From the NCBI RefSeq assembly GCF_000144695.1, contig NC_014378.1, positions 186,001 through 250,000 on the forward strand: DNA of 64,000 nt, in the 5' to 3' direction. Both the position numbers and the translations under genes were made by a program. This DNA is from Acetohalobium arabaticum DSM 5501. GTDB taxonomy: Bacteria > Bacillota > Halanaerobiia > Halobacteroidales > Acetohalobiaceae. The first letter of the stretch is position 1. Each line of letters starts with the position of its first letter. Below are positions 9,178 to 18,184 of this stretch, in pieces. The notes beneath the pieces are model-generated. The model was not told the origin of the DNA. It saw nothing but the letters and a program-made list of their open reading frames with translations, and did no database searches.

Positions 9178-10014
9178 ATGGAACCGTTAATTGAATTAAA
9201 TAATCTTTATTATAAGTATGAAGACCAGTCTGATGCAGATTGGGCTGTAGATAATATTAATCTGGAGATTGATGCTGGTGAATTTATAGCTGTTGTTGGC
9301 CATAACGGATCTGGCAAGTCTACCTTAGCTAAATTACTAAATGGACTATTGCTTCCTACTAAAGGAGAGGTTATGGTAGGCGGAAAGTCTACTGCTGATG
9401 AAGAAGAGTTATGGGAGATTAGACAGCAGTTAGGTATGGTTTTTCAGAATCCTGATAATCAGTTAGTAGCCAATATCGTAGAAGAAGATGTTGCCTTTGG
9501 CCCGGAGAATTTAGGTCTGCCTTCTAAGGAGATAAAGAAGCGAGTTAAGGAAGCTTTGGAAGTAGTGGGAATGGCTGAGTATGCTCGTCATGCTCCGCAT
9601 AAGCTATCAGGTGGCCAGAAACAGAGAGTGGCTATTGCAGGAGTTATTGCTATGCGGCCTGACTGTCTTGTTTTTGATGAACCAACAGCTATGTTAGATC
9701 CTGTTGGTAGACAAGAGGTAATTGAGACAGTAGAACAGCTTAATCGAGAAGAAAATTTAACAATTATCTATATAACCCACTTTATGGATGAAATCGTTAA
9801 AGCAGACCGTATTCTAGTCTTTGAAGAGGGAGAAGTAGCCTTATCAGGTACTCCTGCTGAAGTCTTTTCCCGGATTGATAGGATTAAAGAACTTGCTTTA
9901 GAAGTACCTCAGGTAACTGAATTGGCTTATGAACTTAAGAAATCAGGACTGGATATTAATGGAGATATATTTAGTATTGACAGGTTGGTGGAAGAAATAT
10001 GTTCATTGAACTAG
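9178..10014 (+). CDS. ecfA1: ECF transporter ATPase A1
   Basis: First ATPase of an energy-coupling-factor vitamin/metal transporter. Walker A GHNGSGKS is at 41-48, a FQNPDNQLVANIVEEDVAFGPE-type Q-loop region follows, and LSGGQKQR and LVFDEPTAMLDP are the signature and Walker B motifs. The 278-aa length is normal. It overlaps ecfA2 by 16 bp. The substrate is set by an S component that is not encoded here, so the module is the shared group II type. Confidence 0.95.
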   Translation: MEPLIELNNLYYKYEDQSDADWAVDNINLEIDAGEFIAVVGHNGSGKSTLAKLLNGLLLPTKGEVMVGGKSTADEEELWEIRQQLGMVFQNPDNQLVANIVEEDVAFGPENLGLPSKEIKKRVKEALEVVGMAEYARHAPHKLSGGQKQRVAIAGVIAMRPDCLVFDEPTAMLDPVGRQEVIETVEQLNREENLTIIYITHFMDEIVKADRILVFEEGEVALSGTPAEVFSRIDRIKELALEVPQVTELAYELKKSGLDINGDIFSIDRLVEEICSLN

Positions 10015-10841
10015 AATCAGTAGCCCATTCTTATGATGATACTGACGAAAAGGTGTTACGGGATATCAATTTTTCTATTTCCGAAGGTGAATTTATTAGT
10101 CTGATCGGCCATACTGGATCAGGTAAATCAACTTTAGTCCAGCTACTTAATGGGTTGATAACACCAACTGAGGGAAGAGTAATTATTGATGGAGACGATA
10201 TAACTACTGAAAATGTAGATTTAAAATCAATTAGGCGTCAAGTAGGGTTGGTCTTTCAGTATCCAGAGCATCAGTTGTTTGAAGAGACAGTCGGTAAGGA
10301 TATTGCCTTTGGACCCAAGAATCTGAACCTGTCGGATAAGGAAGTGAATAGGCGGGTAAAAGAGGCATTGGATTCAGTAGGTCTGGATTATGACAGCTTC
10401 AAAGACCGTTCACCTTTCAATTTAAGCGGTGGACAGCAGCGGAGAGTAGCTATTGCTGGTGTTTTGGCTATGCGTCCGAAGGTTTTAATTCTTGATGAGC
10501 CGACAGCAGGGCTAGACCCTAAAACTAGATCAGAATTAATGGATGAGATAATCAAGTTTAAAGATGAATTCGGTTTAACCATTATTTTAGTTTCTCATCG
10601 AATGGAGGAAGTATTCCAGCTAGCTGATAGGATTTTAGTTCTTCATCAAGGAAGATTGGCTTTTGATGAAGCACCAGAAGAATTAGCTAATAAATATCAG
10701 CAGTTAGAAGAGATAGATTTAGGAGTTCCTAAAGTTACAGAGGTTTTAGTTGCTCTGCAGAAATGTGATTATGATCTGGATTCTACTTTATTTAATGTCC
10801 AGGCTGCTAAGGAAGAAATTATTAAGGCATTGAGGGGTTAG
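9999..10841 (+). CDS. ecfA2: ECF transporter ATPase A2
   Basis: Second ATPase (280 aa), paired with EcfA1 to drive the EcfT scaffold. Walker A GHTGSGKST, the Q-loop FQYPEHQLFEETV, signature LSGGQQRR and Walker B LILDEPTAGLDP are all present. FQYPEHQLF is typical of EcfA2. The start ATG lies inside the end of ecfA1, suggesting coupled translation. Confidence 0.95.
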   Translation: MFIELESVAHSYDDTDEKVLRDINFSISEGEFISLIGHTGSGKSTLVQLLNGLITPTEGRVIIDGDDITTENVDLKSIRRQVGLVFQYPEHQLFEETVGKDIAFGPKNLNLSDKEVNRRVKEALDSVGLDYDSFKDRSPFNLSGGQQRRVAIAGVLAMRPKVLILDEPTAGLDPKTRSELMDEIIKFKDEFGLTIILVSHRMEEVFQLADRILVLHQGRLAFDEAPEELANKYQQLEEIDLGVPKVTEVLVALQKCDYDLDSTLFNVQAAKEEIIKALRG

Positions 10842-10845
10842 AACT

Positions 10846-11640
10846 ATGCTAAAGGATATTATGCTGGGACAGTATTTAGAACGAGACTCTATAATTCATA
10901 AATTAGACCCCCGAGTTAAGATTCTGTTAGTTATTTTTTATATTGTTATTCTCTTTGTTAGTGAAACTTTTTTTGGTTATTTAGCATTGGGAGTCTTTAT
11001 AGCTGTTAGTACTCTGGTATCTAAGATTGAGTTTAAATATATTCTAAAGAGCTTAAAGCCGCTATTATTTATTATCAGCCTAACATTGATTATTCATCTT
11101 TTCTTAACTAAAGGAGGAGAAGTCCTCTGGCAGTGGAAGTTTCTATCGATAGAGAAGAAAGGATTAGAGTTGGGGCTCTTTATGGCAGCCCGTTTAATAT
11201 TTTTAATTACCTTTACTTCATTATTGACGTTAACTACTTCACCGATAGAATTAACTGATGGATTAGAGCGGTTGTTAGAACCTTTTAAGAGATTTGGGGT
11301 TCCTGCTCATGAACTGGCAATGATGATGACGATTGCATTAAGATTCATCCCTACTCTGCTAGAAGAGGCGGAAAAGATATTAAAGGCCCAAAAAGCCAGA
11401 GGAGCTGATTTTGAAAGCGGTAACTTGATACAGAAAGCTAAGAACTTAATTCCCCTGCTGGTTCCTCTCTTTGTTAGTGCCTTTAGACGGGCGGATGAAC
11501 TGGCTTTAGCTATGGAAGCACGCTGCTATCGGGGAGGCGAAGGAAGAAGCCGAATGAATCAGTTAAAGTTATCAACTAGCGATTATTTAACGGGAGTTAT
11601 AGTTTCTGGTTTTTTAATTATCGTTGCAATTTGGGCCTAG
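10846..11640 (+). CDS. ecfT: ECF transporter transmembrane protein EcfT
   Basis: Membrane scaffold (264 aa) joining the two ATPases to interchangeable substrate-binding proteins. The N-terminal GQYLERDSIIHKLDPRVK and the two Ala-Arg-Gly-type coupling motifs (KAQKARGADF and AMEARCYRGG) are visible, with several hydrophobic segments between. It starts 4 bp after ecfA2, and truA follows, the usual Firmicutes order. Confidence 0.95.
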   Translation: MLKDIMLGQYLERDSIIHKLDPRVKILLVIFYIVILFVSETFFGYLALGVFIAVSTLVSKIEFKYILKSLKPLLFIISLTLIIHLFLTKGGEVLWQWKFLSIEKKGLELGLFMAARLIFLITFTSLLTLTTSPIELTDGLERLLEPFKRFGVPAHELAMMMTIALRFIPTLLEEAEKILKAQKARGADFESGNLIQKAKNLIPLLVPLFVSAFRRADELALAMEARCYRGGEGRSRMNQLKLSTSDYLTGVIVSGFLIIVAIWA

Positions 11641-11675
11641 ATTGAAGAAGGATTTAAAGTTTTCGGAGTGATTAG

Positions 11676-12410
11676 ATGCGCTATTTGAAAGCAATTATAG
11701 CTTATGATGGAACCAATTATTACGGTTTTCAGCATCAACCTGATGTACCGACAATTCAGGATGAGCTAGAAGAGAGTCTACGGATATTGACTAAAGAAAA
11801 GAATAAAGTAATTGTAGCAGGCCGGACTGATAGGGGTGTCCATGCTCAAAATCAGGTAATTAATTTTAAGACTGAATCACCGATACCGCTGGAGAATATT
11901 CGGTTCGCTTGGAATAACTGTCTTCCGAATGATATTCTAATTAAAGAAGTAGAAGATGTTAATGCTGATTTTCATGCCCGCTATGATGCTGAAGGGAAGA
12001 TTTATGAATATCGTATTTTAAATCAGCCTCTGCCTTCAGTATTTAAACGGAATTATACTTATCATATTAAAGAAGAGTTAGATTCTGCGGCAATGGCAGA
12101 GGCAGCTGAGTGCTTGATTGGGACTTATGATTTTTCTTCCTTTCAGGCTTCAGGCAGCAATGTACAGACTACTGTTAGGACTATTCAGCAGGCTGAAGTT
12201 ACACAACAGGATAGATTGGTTATCTTTAGAATAGAAGGCGATGGTTTTCTGTATAATATGGTTAGAATTATTGTTGGTACTTTAATTAAAGTAGGTACCG
12301 GAGAATGGGAAGTGCCGAGAATGTCTAGAATAATAGAAGCAGAAGATAGACTGGCTGCTGGACCAACAGCTCCAGCCCAGGGATTAAGGTTGATAAAGGT
12401 TAAATATTGA
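11676..12410 (+). CDS. truA: tRNA pseudouridine synthase A
   Basis: TruA (244 aa) makes pseudouridine at positions 38-40 of tRNA anticodon stems. The catalytic aspartate is D52 in AGRTDRGVHAQ, and YDGTNYYGFQHQP near the N-terminus and FLYNMVRIIVGTLI near the C-terminus are family motifs. It follows ecfT, as in many Firmicutes. Confidence 0.96.
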   Translation: MRYLKAIIAYDGTNYYGFQHQPDVPTIQDELEESLRILTKEKNKVIVAGRTDRGVHAQNQVINFKTESPIPLENIRFAWNNCLPNDILIKEVEDVNADFHARYDAEGKIYEYRILNQPLPSVFKRNYTYHIKEELDSAAMAEAAECLIGTYDFSSFQASGSNVQTTVRTIQQAEVTQQDRLVIFRIEGDGFLYNMVRIIVGTLIKVGTGEWEVPRMSRIIEAEDRLAAGPTAPAQGLRLIKVKY

Positions 12411-12416
12411 TATAAC

Positions 12417-12445
12417 TTGACAGTCTATTATTCATGTAATAAAAT
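12417..12445 (+). promoter_or_regulatory. Putative promoter before rplM
   Basis: TTGACA (12417-12422), 17-bp spacer and TAAAAT (12440-12445), directly after truA. It leaves a leader of roughly 80 nt before rplM, which could hold an L13-type autoregulatory leader, but I cannot identify that structure. Confidence 0.65.
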
Positions 12446-12534
12446 TAACTTATGAAGTCTTATTTTAGCTCTGTTAATAGGCCCCGAACTAATATTAATA
12501 TAGATATTACTCTGTTAGAAGGAGGGAAAGAAAG

Positions 12535-12963
12535 ATGACTACTTATATGGCGAAACCAGAAGAAATCGAAAGAGATTGGTTTGTAGTGGATGCTGCCGGT
12601 GAGAGATTAGGTAGATTAGCCAGCAAGATTGCAAATGTTTTGCGCGGTAAACATAAGCCGACTTATACTCCTCATGTTGATACAGGGGATTATGTAATTG
12701 TTGTTAATGCTGGTGAAGTTGTGTTGACGGGAAATAAGTTAGACCAGAAGATGCATCATACACATTCTGAGTATCCTGGAGGTCTAAAGTCTACTAGTTA
12801 TCGCGAATTATTAGAAGAGAAACCAGAGAAGGTAATTGAGCTAGCTGTCAAAGGTATGGTACCTAAGAATAAATTAGGCCGTAAAATGATGAAGAAGTTA
12901 AAGATTTATGCTGCTAGTGAGCATCCTCATGAAGCTCAGCAGCCGGAAGAATTAGAAATATAA
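12535..12963 (+). CDS. rplM: 50S ribosomal protein L13
   Basis: L13 (142 aa) is an early assembly protein of the large subunit. The segments [35 protein letters not shown] and [19 protein letters not shown] are diagnostic. It has its own promoter and an AGAAGGAGGG site and forms a two-gene unit with rpsI. Confidence 0.97.
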   Translation: MTTYMAKPEEIERDWFVVDAAGERLGRLASKIANVLRGKHKPTYTPHVDTGDYVIVVNAGEVVLTGNKLDQKMHHTHSEYPGGLKSTSYRELLEEKPEKVIELAVKGMVPKNKLGRKMMKKLKIYAASEHPHEAQQPEELEI

Positions 12964-12994
12964 CCGAAAATATAGTTAAGAGAGGAGGATAATC

Positions 12995-13387
12995 ATGGCA
13001 GAGGTAGAATATTTAGGAACAGGACGCCGCAAAACTGCAACGGCTAGAGTTAGACTGCGGCCTGGTAGTGGTGAAATTGTAGTTAATGACAAGCCTTTAA
13101 ATGAATATTTCAGCCGTAAAGTATCTGAAGAAAAAGTTAAGCAGCCTTTACGGGCTACTGATACTTTAGGAGAGTTTGATATATTAGTTAATGTTAACGG
13201 CGGCGGTCTATCCGGTCAAGCAGGAGCGATTCGTCATGCTGTTGCTCGTGCTTTACTGGAAGTAGATAAAGATTACCGTTCTACACTTAAAGAACGCGGA
13301 TTCTTAACTCGAGACCCAAGAATGAAAGAACGCAAAAAGTATGGACGCAAGAAAGCCAGAAAGTCACCTCAATTCTCTAAAAGATAA
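12995..13387 (+). CDS. rpsI: 30S ribosomal protein S9
   Basis: S9 (130 aa) reaches the P-site tRNA with its basic C-terminal tail. The [16 protein letters not shown] start and the tail [18 protein letters not shown], ending in the invariant Lys-Arg, are complete. An intrinsic terminator follows 15 bp after the stop. Confidence 0.97.
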   Translation: MAEVEYLGTGRRKTATARVRLRPGSGEIVVNDKPLNEYFSRKVSEEKVKQPLRATDTLGEFDILVNVNGGGLSGQAGAIRHAVARALLEVDKDYRSTLKERGFLTRDPRMKERKKYGRKKARKSPQFSKR

Positions 13388-13402
13388 TCAAGCTAATCAC
13401 CG

Positions 13403-13432
13403 GGAAGAGTATATGCTCTTCCTTTTTCTTTT
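13403..13432 (+). terminator. Intrinsic terminator of rplM-rpsI
   Basis: GGAAGAG...CTCTTCC hairpin at 13403-13422, followed by TTTTTCTTTT. It closes the ribosomal region. Confidence 0.9.
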
Positions 13433-13493
13433 ATTTACTTATTTTCACAGTTAATTTGCTTAAAACATAATTGATATAATGTTGCAGTTTAGA

Positions 13494-13640
13494 GTTGATA
13501 TCTTGCAAACGCTCCAGAAATCAGTCCTAGTCACTTAGCAGTAAATAAATCTTAGTATTATGATTTAAAGATTCCGCTTTATATGTTAACTATTCTCTCT
13601 TGTGGGACTGCTTTAAAGTCGCTTTTTGCAAGATATCAAC
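13494..13640 (+). repeat. 147-bp inverted-repeat element, copy A
   Basis: Non-coding element with perfect 16-bp terminal inverted repeats (GTTGATATCTTGCAAA at 13494-13509 and its complement at 13625-13640). An inner pair CAGTCC/GGACTG lies near 13522 and 13606. The reverse complement of 37332-37477 aligns along the whole length at roughly three-quarters identity by eye, with both helices kept complementary although their sequences differ. Similarity extends about 25 bp upstream to a TATAAT at about 13475-13480. It could be a MITE-like element or a structured RNA gene. Confidence 0.8.
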
Positions 13641-13782
13641 TAAATTGTGCAAAATTATCTGAGGGAAAGCGTTAAAACCCAAACCAATGAAATTTCTGTT
13701 CTGTAATACCATAAATAGTCAATATATGCTTTCAATAACTCTCATTGGTGATAATCACAGCAATATATTTTATTATCAATAG
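13641..13782. other. Gene-free spacer between two repeat elements
   Basis: No credible gene. An ATAGTCAATAT sequence occurs twice (about 13715 and 13780), and CCAATGA at about 13684 is complementary to TCATTGG at about 13741. A 71-codon frame from 13745 to 13960 crosses the structured element that follows and is not believable as a protein. Confidence 0.5.
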
Positions 13783-13902
13783 TCAATATGTGTCCAGAGC
13801 GACTCTTAAAACTGGCCCGGAATCACGGACGATGGAGGGCCAGTTTTTGACAGTGAGTGAGACAGGATGTCGAACGAACGGCAAGCGGCGGATACATATT
13901 GA
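13783..13902 (+). ncRNA. Putative structured RNA, copy 1
   Basis: An outer helix pairs 13783-13795 with 13890-13902 (13 bp, one G-U). An inner helix pairs 13808-13818 with 13837-13847 (11 bp). Between them lie CGACTCTTAAA (13800-13810) and a 31-nt block at 13855-13885. Both blocks recur at 55162-55283, where the helices have different sequences but equal pairing. After the outer helix, ATATTG (13896-13901) can instead pair with CAATAT (13912-13917). I do not recognise the family. Confidence 0.75.
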
Positions 13903-14120
13903 TTATTCCCGCAATATCATGAATGAGATTATACCGATTATGATAGAAAATTACAAATAAAGGGTATATACGGAAACATTGTAGAGTGACACAATATATC
14001 AATAAAGCTGTAGATTTCCTCCTAAATTAACTCCTTGAAAATATTAAAATCAATTTAAGAATAATATTAATTAAATAACAGCAAATAATATAAGAAATAG
14101 ATTACTTAGGAGGATTAGCA
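13903..14120. other. AT-rich leader region before arginase
   Basis: About 220 bp without a recognisable gene. The last 100 bp are very AT-rich and probably hold the arginase promoter, but no clear -35/-10 pair stands out. AGGAGG at about 14109 is the arginase ribosome-binding site. Confidence 0.5.
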
Positions 14121-15011
14121 TTGAAGATTGGAATTATTGGCGTTCCTATGGACTTAGGTGCTAGTCGACGAGGAGTAGATATGGGACCTAGTGCTGTTAG
14201 ATATGCTCATCTAGCTGCTAGAATTGAGGAGCTTGGATTAGAGGTAACTGATTTTGGTGATATAGATGTTCCGGTGATTAGGAGTGAGCTGGAGAATATA
14301 GACAGAAGTAACTTTATTCCTGAAATTAGAGATGTCTGTACTTCTTTAAGTAAGAAGGTACAGGAAATAATGATAAAAGGCTTCATTCCTTTAGTTATTG
14401 GTGGGGATCACAGTATTGCTATTGGTACTTTTGGTGGTGTAGCTAATGCTGGTAAGAATGTAGGATTACTCTGGTTTGATGCTCATGGAGATTTTAATAA
14501 TTTGACTACTAGTCAAACGGGTAATCCTCACGGAATGCCGCTGGCTGTTATTAATAGTGATGGTCCTGAAGATTTAGTTTCTATAACTGAGGGTTATGAT
14601 TTATGTGAAGATAATATAGCCTTGGTTGGAATTAGGGATCTGGATTATAAGGAAAGGCAGAGACTAAAGGATACTGATATAGATGTATATACAATCAGTG
14701 ATATAGACCGGCAGGGTATAGAGGAGATACTGGAGAAGGCAATTCAGTCTGCTGGCTGTGGTACGGAAGGAGTCCATGTCAGCTTTGATGTAGATGTCTT
14801 GGATCCATTGACTGCACCGGGAGTAGGTACAGCAGTGCCGGGCGGGCTTGATTATCGAGAGGCACATCTAGCCTTAGAGATGATTGCCGAGGCTGGAGTT
14901 TTGGCTTCACTGGAATTAGTAGAGGTTAATCCTATTTTGGATGAACGAAACAGGACGGCAGAGTTAGCTGTAGAATTAATTTTATCCTGTTTAGGAAAGA
15001 ATATTCTATAA
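14121..15011 (+). CDS. rocF: Arginase
   Basis: Ureohydrolase (296 aa) predicted to split arginine to ornithine and urea. Mn ligands of the family are visible: H97 in GGDHS, D120/H122/D124 in WFDAHGDFN, and D223/D225 in [17 protein letters not shown] and [11 protein letters not shown] favour arginase over agmatinase. The start is TTG with AGGAGG 6 bp upstream. An ornithine-generating arginase could link to amino-acid fermentation, but no other arginine gene is nearby. Confidence 0.88.
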   Translation: MKIGIIGVPMDLGASRRGVDMGPSAVRYAHLAARIEELGLEVTDFGDIDVPVIRSELENIDRSNFIPEIRDVCTSLSKKVQEIMIKGFIPLVIGGDHSIAIGTFGGVANAGKNVGLLWFDAHGDFNNLTTSQTGNPHGMPLAVINSDGPEDLVSITEGYDLCEDNIALVGIRDLDYKERQRLKDTDIDVYTISDIDRQGIEEILEKAIQSAGCGTEGVHVSFDVDVLDPLTAPGVGTAVPGGLDYREAHLALEMIAEAGVLASLELVEVNPILDERNRTAELAVELILSCLGKNIL

Positions 15012-15029
15012 AGAAAGGGGATAGCTGAA

Positions 15030-16457
15030 ATGAGTGGAATTGTATTTGCTGGTTTAAGTCCTCATCCTCCTGTAGCAGTACCGGAGATTGGACGCAGCAG
15101 ATTAAATGAGATTGAAGATACAAGGACAGCCATGAAAGAACTGGCCAGTAAAGTTAAGGAATCAAATCCGGATTTAGTAATTACTATCAGCCCACATGGT
15201 CCGGTCTTTTCTGATGCGATCAGTATTCTGAATCTTGAGGAGTTGAAGGGAGACTTTGGACAGTTCGGGCTGCCGGAAATAGAGCTTAGTTATGGACTCC
15301 AGGAGGATGTTGTTGAAGAATTAGTTAGGGTTACAAAGCTGGAGGATTCGACTGGCGGCAGAATTGAAGTAGCTAGAATTGATGAACAGACAGCTAGAAA
15401 GTTTGAGATTGATCCTAAGCTTGACCATGGTGCTTTGGTACCGCTGTATTATCTGGCGGAGGCCAGCCTAGAAAATTTACCGTTAGTTCCTATTACTATG
15501 GGAATGCTGCCTTATGAGGATCTGTATGAATTTGGTAAGATAATTCAGCTAATAGCAGTAAAACTGGATTATGATATAGCAGTAATTGCCAGTGGTGATT
15601 TATCACATCGTTTGACTCCTGATGCACCAGCTGGTTTTAATCCGCAGGCTGAAGAGTTTGATCAGCAGTTAATTAAAGCATTAGAAAAAGATAGAGTAGA
15701 GGATATCTTTGAGTTGGATCAGGATTTGATTGAAAAAGCAGGAGAATGCGGTCTGCGGCCAATTATTATTATGTTAGGGGCCTTAGACGGCTTAGCTGTT
15801 GAACCTGAGTTACTATCCTATGAAGGCCCTTTTGGAGTAGGGTATGGGGTAGTCAGCTATAAAATTAATGGTGAAGATAAAAGCAGAAAACGGCTGGATG
15901 ATCTATTGGATAAACGCCAGGCTAGACTGGAAAAGCAGAAGGCTGAAGAAAGCGAGTTAGTCAAGTTAGCCAGAAAAACAATAGAGGAGTATGCTCTCAA
16001 CAGAGAAGTGATCGATTCGCCCCAAGAATTGCCACCGGAAATGGAGGCTAAAAGAGGCGTTTTTGTTTCTATCAAAAAACATGGACAGCTTAGAGGCTGT
16101 ATCGGGACTACGGCTCCGACCGAGGATAATGTAGCGGAAGAGATAATTAGAAATGCTCTTCATGCTGGATTCAAAGATCCTCGCTTTGAAGAGATTGATA
16201 TCAATGAGCTTGAGGATTTAACCTATTCAGTAGATGTCTTAGAAGAACCTAAGCCAGTCGATACTTTAGATGAGTTAGACCCGCAGGAGTACGGTGTTAT
16301 AGTCCAGAAAGGACAGCAAACTGGATTACTGCTGCCTAATTTAGAAGGAGTTGAAACTGTAGAAAAACAGTTAGAGATTGCTAAACGCAAGGCTGGTTTG
16401 TCGCCGACAGAAGAGGATGTAGAGCTTAAACGGTTTAAAGTAACCCGCTATAAATAG
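15030..16457 (+). CDS. Memo-like / AMMECR1 fusion (AmmeMemoRadiSam B+A)
   Basis: Two domains in one 475-aa chain. Residues 1 to about 280 are a Memo-like, class III extradiol-dioxygenase-fold domain with conserved histidines at H12, H56, H133 and H193. Residues about 305-475 are an AMMECR1 domain with the hallmark LRGCIGT at 354-360 and FKDPRFEEI at 381-389. The two families are known to co-occur with a radical SAM enzyme as the AmmeMemoRadiSam set, and that partner follows 12 bp downstream. The reaction is unknown to me; the fusion suggests that the two domains act together. Confidence 0.9.
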   Translation: MSGIVFAGLSPHPPVAVPEIGRSRLNEIEDTRTAMKELASKVKESNPDLVITISPHGPVFSDAISILNLEELKGDFGQFGLPEIELSYGLQEDVVEELVRVTKLEDSTGGRIEVARIDEQTARKFEIDPKLDHGALVPLYYLAEASLENLPLVPITMGMLPYEDLYEFGKIIQLIAVKLDYDIAVIASGDLSHRLTPDAPAGFNPQAEEFDQQLIKALEKDRVEDIFELDQDLIEKAGECGLRPIIIMLGALDGLAVEPELLSYEGPFGVGYGVVSYKINGEDKSRKRLDDLLDKRQARLEKQKAEESELVKLARKTIEEYALNREVIDSPQELPPEMEAKRGVFVSIKKHGQLRGCIGTTAPTEDNVAEEIIRNALHAGFKDPRFEEIDINELEDLTYSVDVLEEPKPVDTLDELDPQEYGVIVQKGQQTGLLLPNLEGVETVEKQLEIAKRKAGLSPTEEDVELKRFKVTRYK

Positions 16458-16469
16458 AGGTGACAGATA

Positions 16470-17459
16470 ATGAAGGAAGCCCGATGGTATGAAAGGTTAG
16501 ATGAGGAAGAGATACGCTGCAATCTATGTCCCCACAGCTGTCTTATAACTGCTGGCCAGACAGGTATCTGTCAGGCAAGGGAGAATCAAGAAGGAAGATT
16601 AGTCAGTAAGACTTATGGCCAGGTCAGTGCAGTGGCAGTTGATCCTATTGAGAAGAAGCCGTTATTTCATTTCTATCCCGGTAGTGAGATTCTATCCTTA
16701 GGGACTGTAGGCTGTAATTTAAGATGCCAATTCTGCCAGAATTATCATATTGCTCATAACCAGGAGGCTGAGACAAGAAGATTAGAGCCTGAAGAGATAG
16801 TTACTCTAGTTAAAAAACATAATTCTATCGGTGCAGCCTATACCTATTCGGAGCCATTGATCTGGTATGAGTATATTCTGGATACAGCTCAGTTAATACA
16901 TCAGACGGGATTAAAGAATGTATTAGTAACCAATGGTCTGATTAATCCTGAGCCCTTGGCTGGATTATTGTCCTATATTGATGGTTTAAATATTGATTTA
17001 AAAGCATTCAGTGAAGAGTTTTATCGTGATATCTGTCAGGGCTATTTAGAGCCGGTTAAAGAGAGCATTAGACTGGCTAATCAGGAGGCTTTAGTGGAGG
17101 TAACTACTCTATTGATACCAGGATTGAATGATTCAAGGGAAGAGATTGAAGAATTAACAGCCTGGCTGGCCGATATTAATCCTGATATTCCGCTCCACTT
17201 TACTCGCTACTTTCCTAAGTATAAATTACAGGCTGAGCAGACATCGATGGAGACTTTGCTGCAGGCCAAGGAGATAGCTGAAGAAAAGTTGAACTTTGTT
17301 TATCTAGGTAATGTAAGGGAGCCGGAGTATAGTAATACTTATTGTTATGAATGTGGTCAACTGCTTATCAAGCGAAGTTGGTCTCAGCCGGAAATATACT
17401 TGCAAGATGATATATGTCCAGAGTGTGGAGCTGAGATTAATATTCTGCTGGCGGATTAA
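16470..17459 (+). CDS. AmmeMemoRadiSam-type radical SAM enzyme
   Basis: Radical SAM protein (329 aa) of the pyruvate-formate-lyase-activase-like group. The SAM cluster motif is C82-x3-C86-x2-C89. An N-terminal four-cysteine set (C17, C20, C24, C34) and a C-terminal zinc-ribbon-like pair of CxxC motifs (CYECG and CPECG) frame the core. It lies 12 bp after the Memo-AMMECR1 fusion, so both are surely co-transcribed. The substrate is not known; activase-like chemistry on a protein or a small-molecule reaction are both possible. Confidence 0.9.
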   Translation: MKEARWYERLDEEEIRCNLCPHSCLITAGQTGICQARENQEGRLVSKTYGQVSAVAVDPIEKKPLFHFYPGSEILSLGTVGCNLRCQFCQNYHIAHNQEAETRRLEPEEIVTLVKKHNSIGAAYTYSEPLIWYEYILDTAQLIHQTGLKNVLVTNGLINPEPLAGLLSYIDGLNIDLKAFSEEFYRDICQGYLEPVKESIRLANQEALVEVTTLLIPGLNDSREEIEELTAWLADINPDIPLHFTRYFPKYKLQAEQTSMETLLQAKEIAEEKLNFVYLGNVREPEYSNTYCYECGQLLIKRSWSQPEIYLQDDICPECGAEINILLAD

Positions 17460-17478
17460 TATATTATCTCAGTTGAGA

Positions 17479-17563
17479 GTTTATATATTTCAAACGCTGC
17501 CAAAATCAGCCCTTATCAATTAGCAATAAATTATATTTAGGATTATAACTTAAAACTTCTACG
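17479..17563 (+). repeat. Decayed copy B of the inverted-repeat element
   Basis: The left half matches copies A and C: a TTATATATTTCAAACGCTGCC start, AATCAGCCC, and a tail to about 17563. The upstream similarity (TATATTATCTCAGTTGAGAG) also fits the flank of copy A. The right half and the closing inverted repeat are not recognisable, so this copy is truncated or decayed. It lies between the radical SAM gene and hsp20. Confidence 0.6.
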
Positions 17564-17696
17564 AATATCCCCGGCTGGATAATGCACTGTAATAACTTGC
17601 AGTATTGTGTTTAGGTTCACATCTGTAAACCAGCTAATAAAAAGAACAAATTTGGATACACTAGGTGATGAATAAATGAAGAAAGGAGTGTCCGGC

Positions 17697-18128
17697 ATGA
17701 GACCGACTACTTGGAATCCCTTTAGCGAAATAAAGACGCTGCGTGATCAGATGAATAAGTTTTTGGATGAAACTTTTCATTCGCCTGAAGGAATTGAACT
17801 GCAGCCTTCAGTTGATATCTTTGAAGAAGGTGAAGAAATAGTAGCCAAAGTAAATATTCCCGGTATTGATCCTGAGAAAGTAGAGATTATGATCAGTGAA
17901 GATACCTTGATTGTTCAGGGAGAAGTAACAGAAGAACGACAGATGGATGAAGAGGGTTATCATAAGCTTGAACGTCAGACTGGTAGATTCAAAAGAACGA
18001 TATCACTCCCCTTTAAGGTAGAGCGTGAAGCAGCCAGTGCTTCTGCTGAACATGGTGTTTTGGAGATTAGAATGCCTAAGAGTGAAGAAGAGATTGAAAA
18101 GATAACTCGGCTTGAAATCAATGATTAA
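17697..18128 (+). CDS. Small heat-shock protein, Hsp20/alpha-crystallin family
   Basis: ATP-independent holdase chaperone (143 aa). The N-terminal WNPFSEIKTLRDQMNKF and an alpha-crystallin domain (PSVDIFEEGEEIVAKVNIPG to GVLEIRMPK) are typical. I start at ATG 17697 because AAAGGAGT at 17682-17689 is correctly spaced; an upstream in-frame ATG at 17676 lacks a site. No CIRCE or other heat-shock operator was recognised upstream. Confidence 0.93.
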   Translation: MRPTTWNPFSEIKTLRDQMNKFLDETFHSPEGIELQPSVDIFEEGEEIVAKVNIPGIDPEKVEIMISEDTLIVQGEVTEERQMDEEGYHKLERQTGRFKRTISLPFKVEREAASASAEHGVLEIRMPKSEEEIEKITRLEIND

Positions 18129-18143
18129 ATTTTGAATAATGGC

Positions 18144-18172
18144 TTGACAATTAGCTAAAAGTATTATATAAT
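18144..18172 (+). promoter_or_regulatory. Sigma-A promoter of the alanine T-box leader
   Basis: Perfect TTGACA (18144-18149), 17-bp spacer, perfect TATAAT (18167-18172), placed just upstream of the T-box. Confidence 0.85.
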
Positions 18173-18184
18173 ATTTCTTAAATT

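Noticed and set aside
12446-12534. Possible L13-type autoregulatory leader before rplM
   Set aside because: The gap is the right size, but I could not draw a convincing structure.
13745-13960. 71-codon open frame downstream of rpsI
   Set aside because: It runs through the structured element at 13783-13902, has no ribosome-binding site, and its residues show no family-like pattern.
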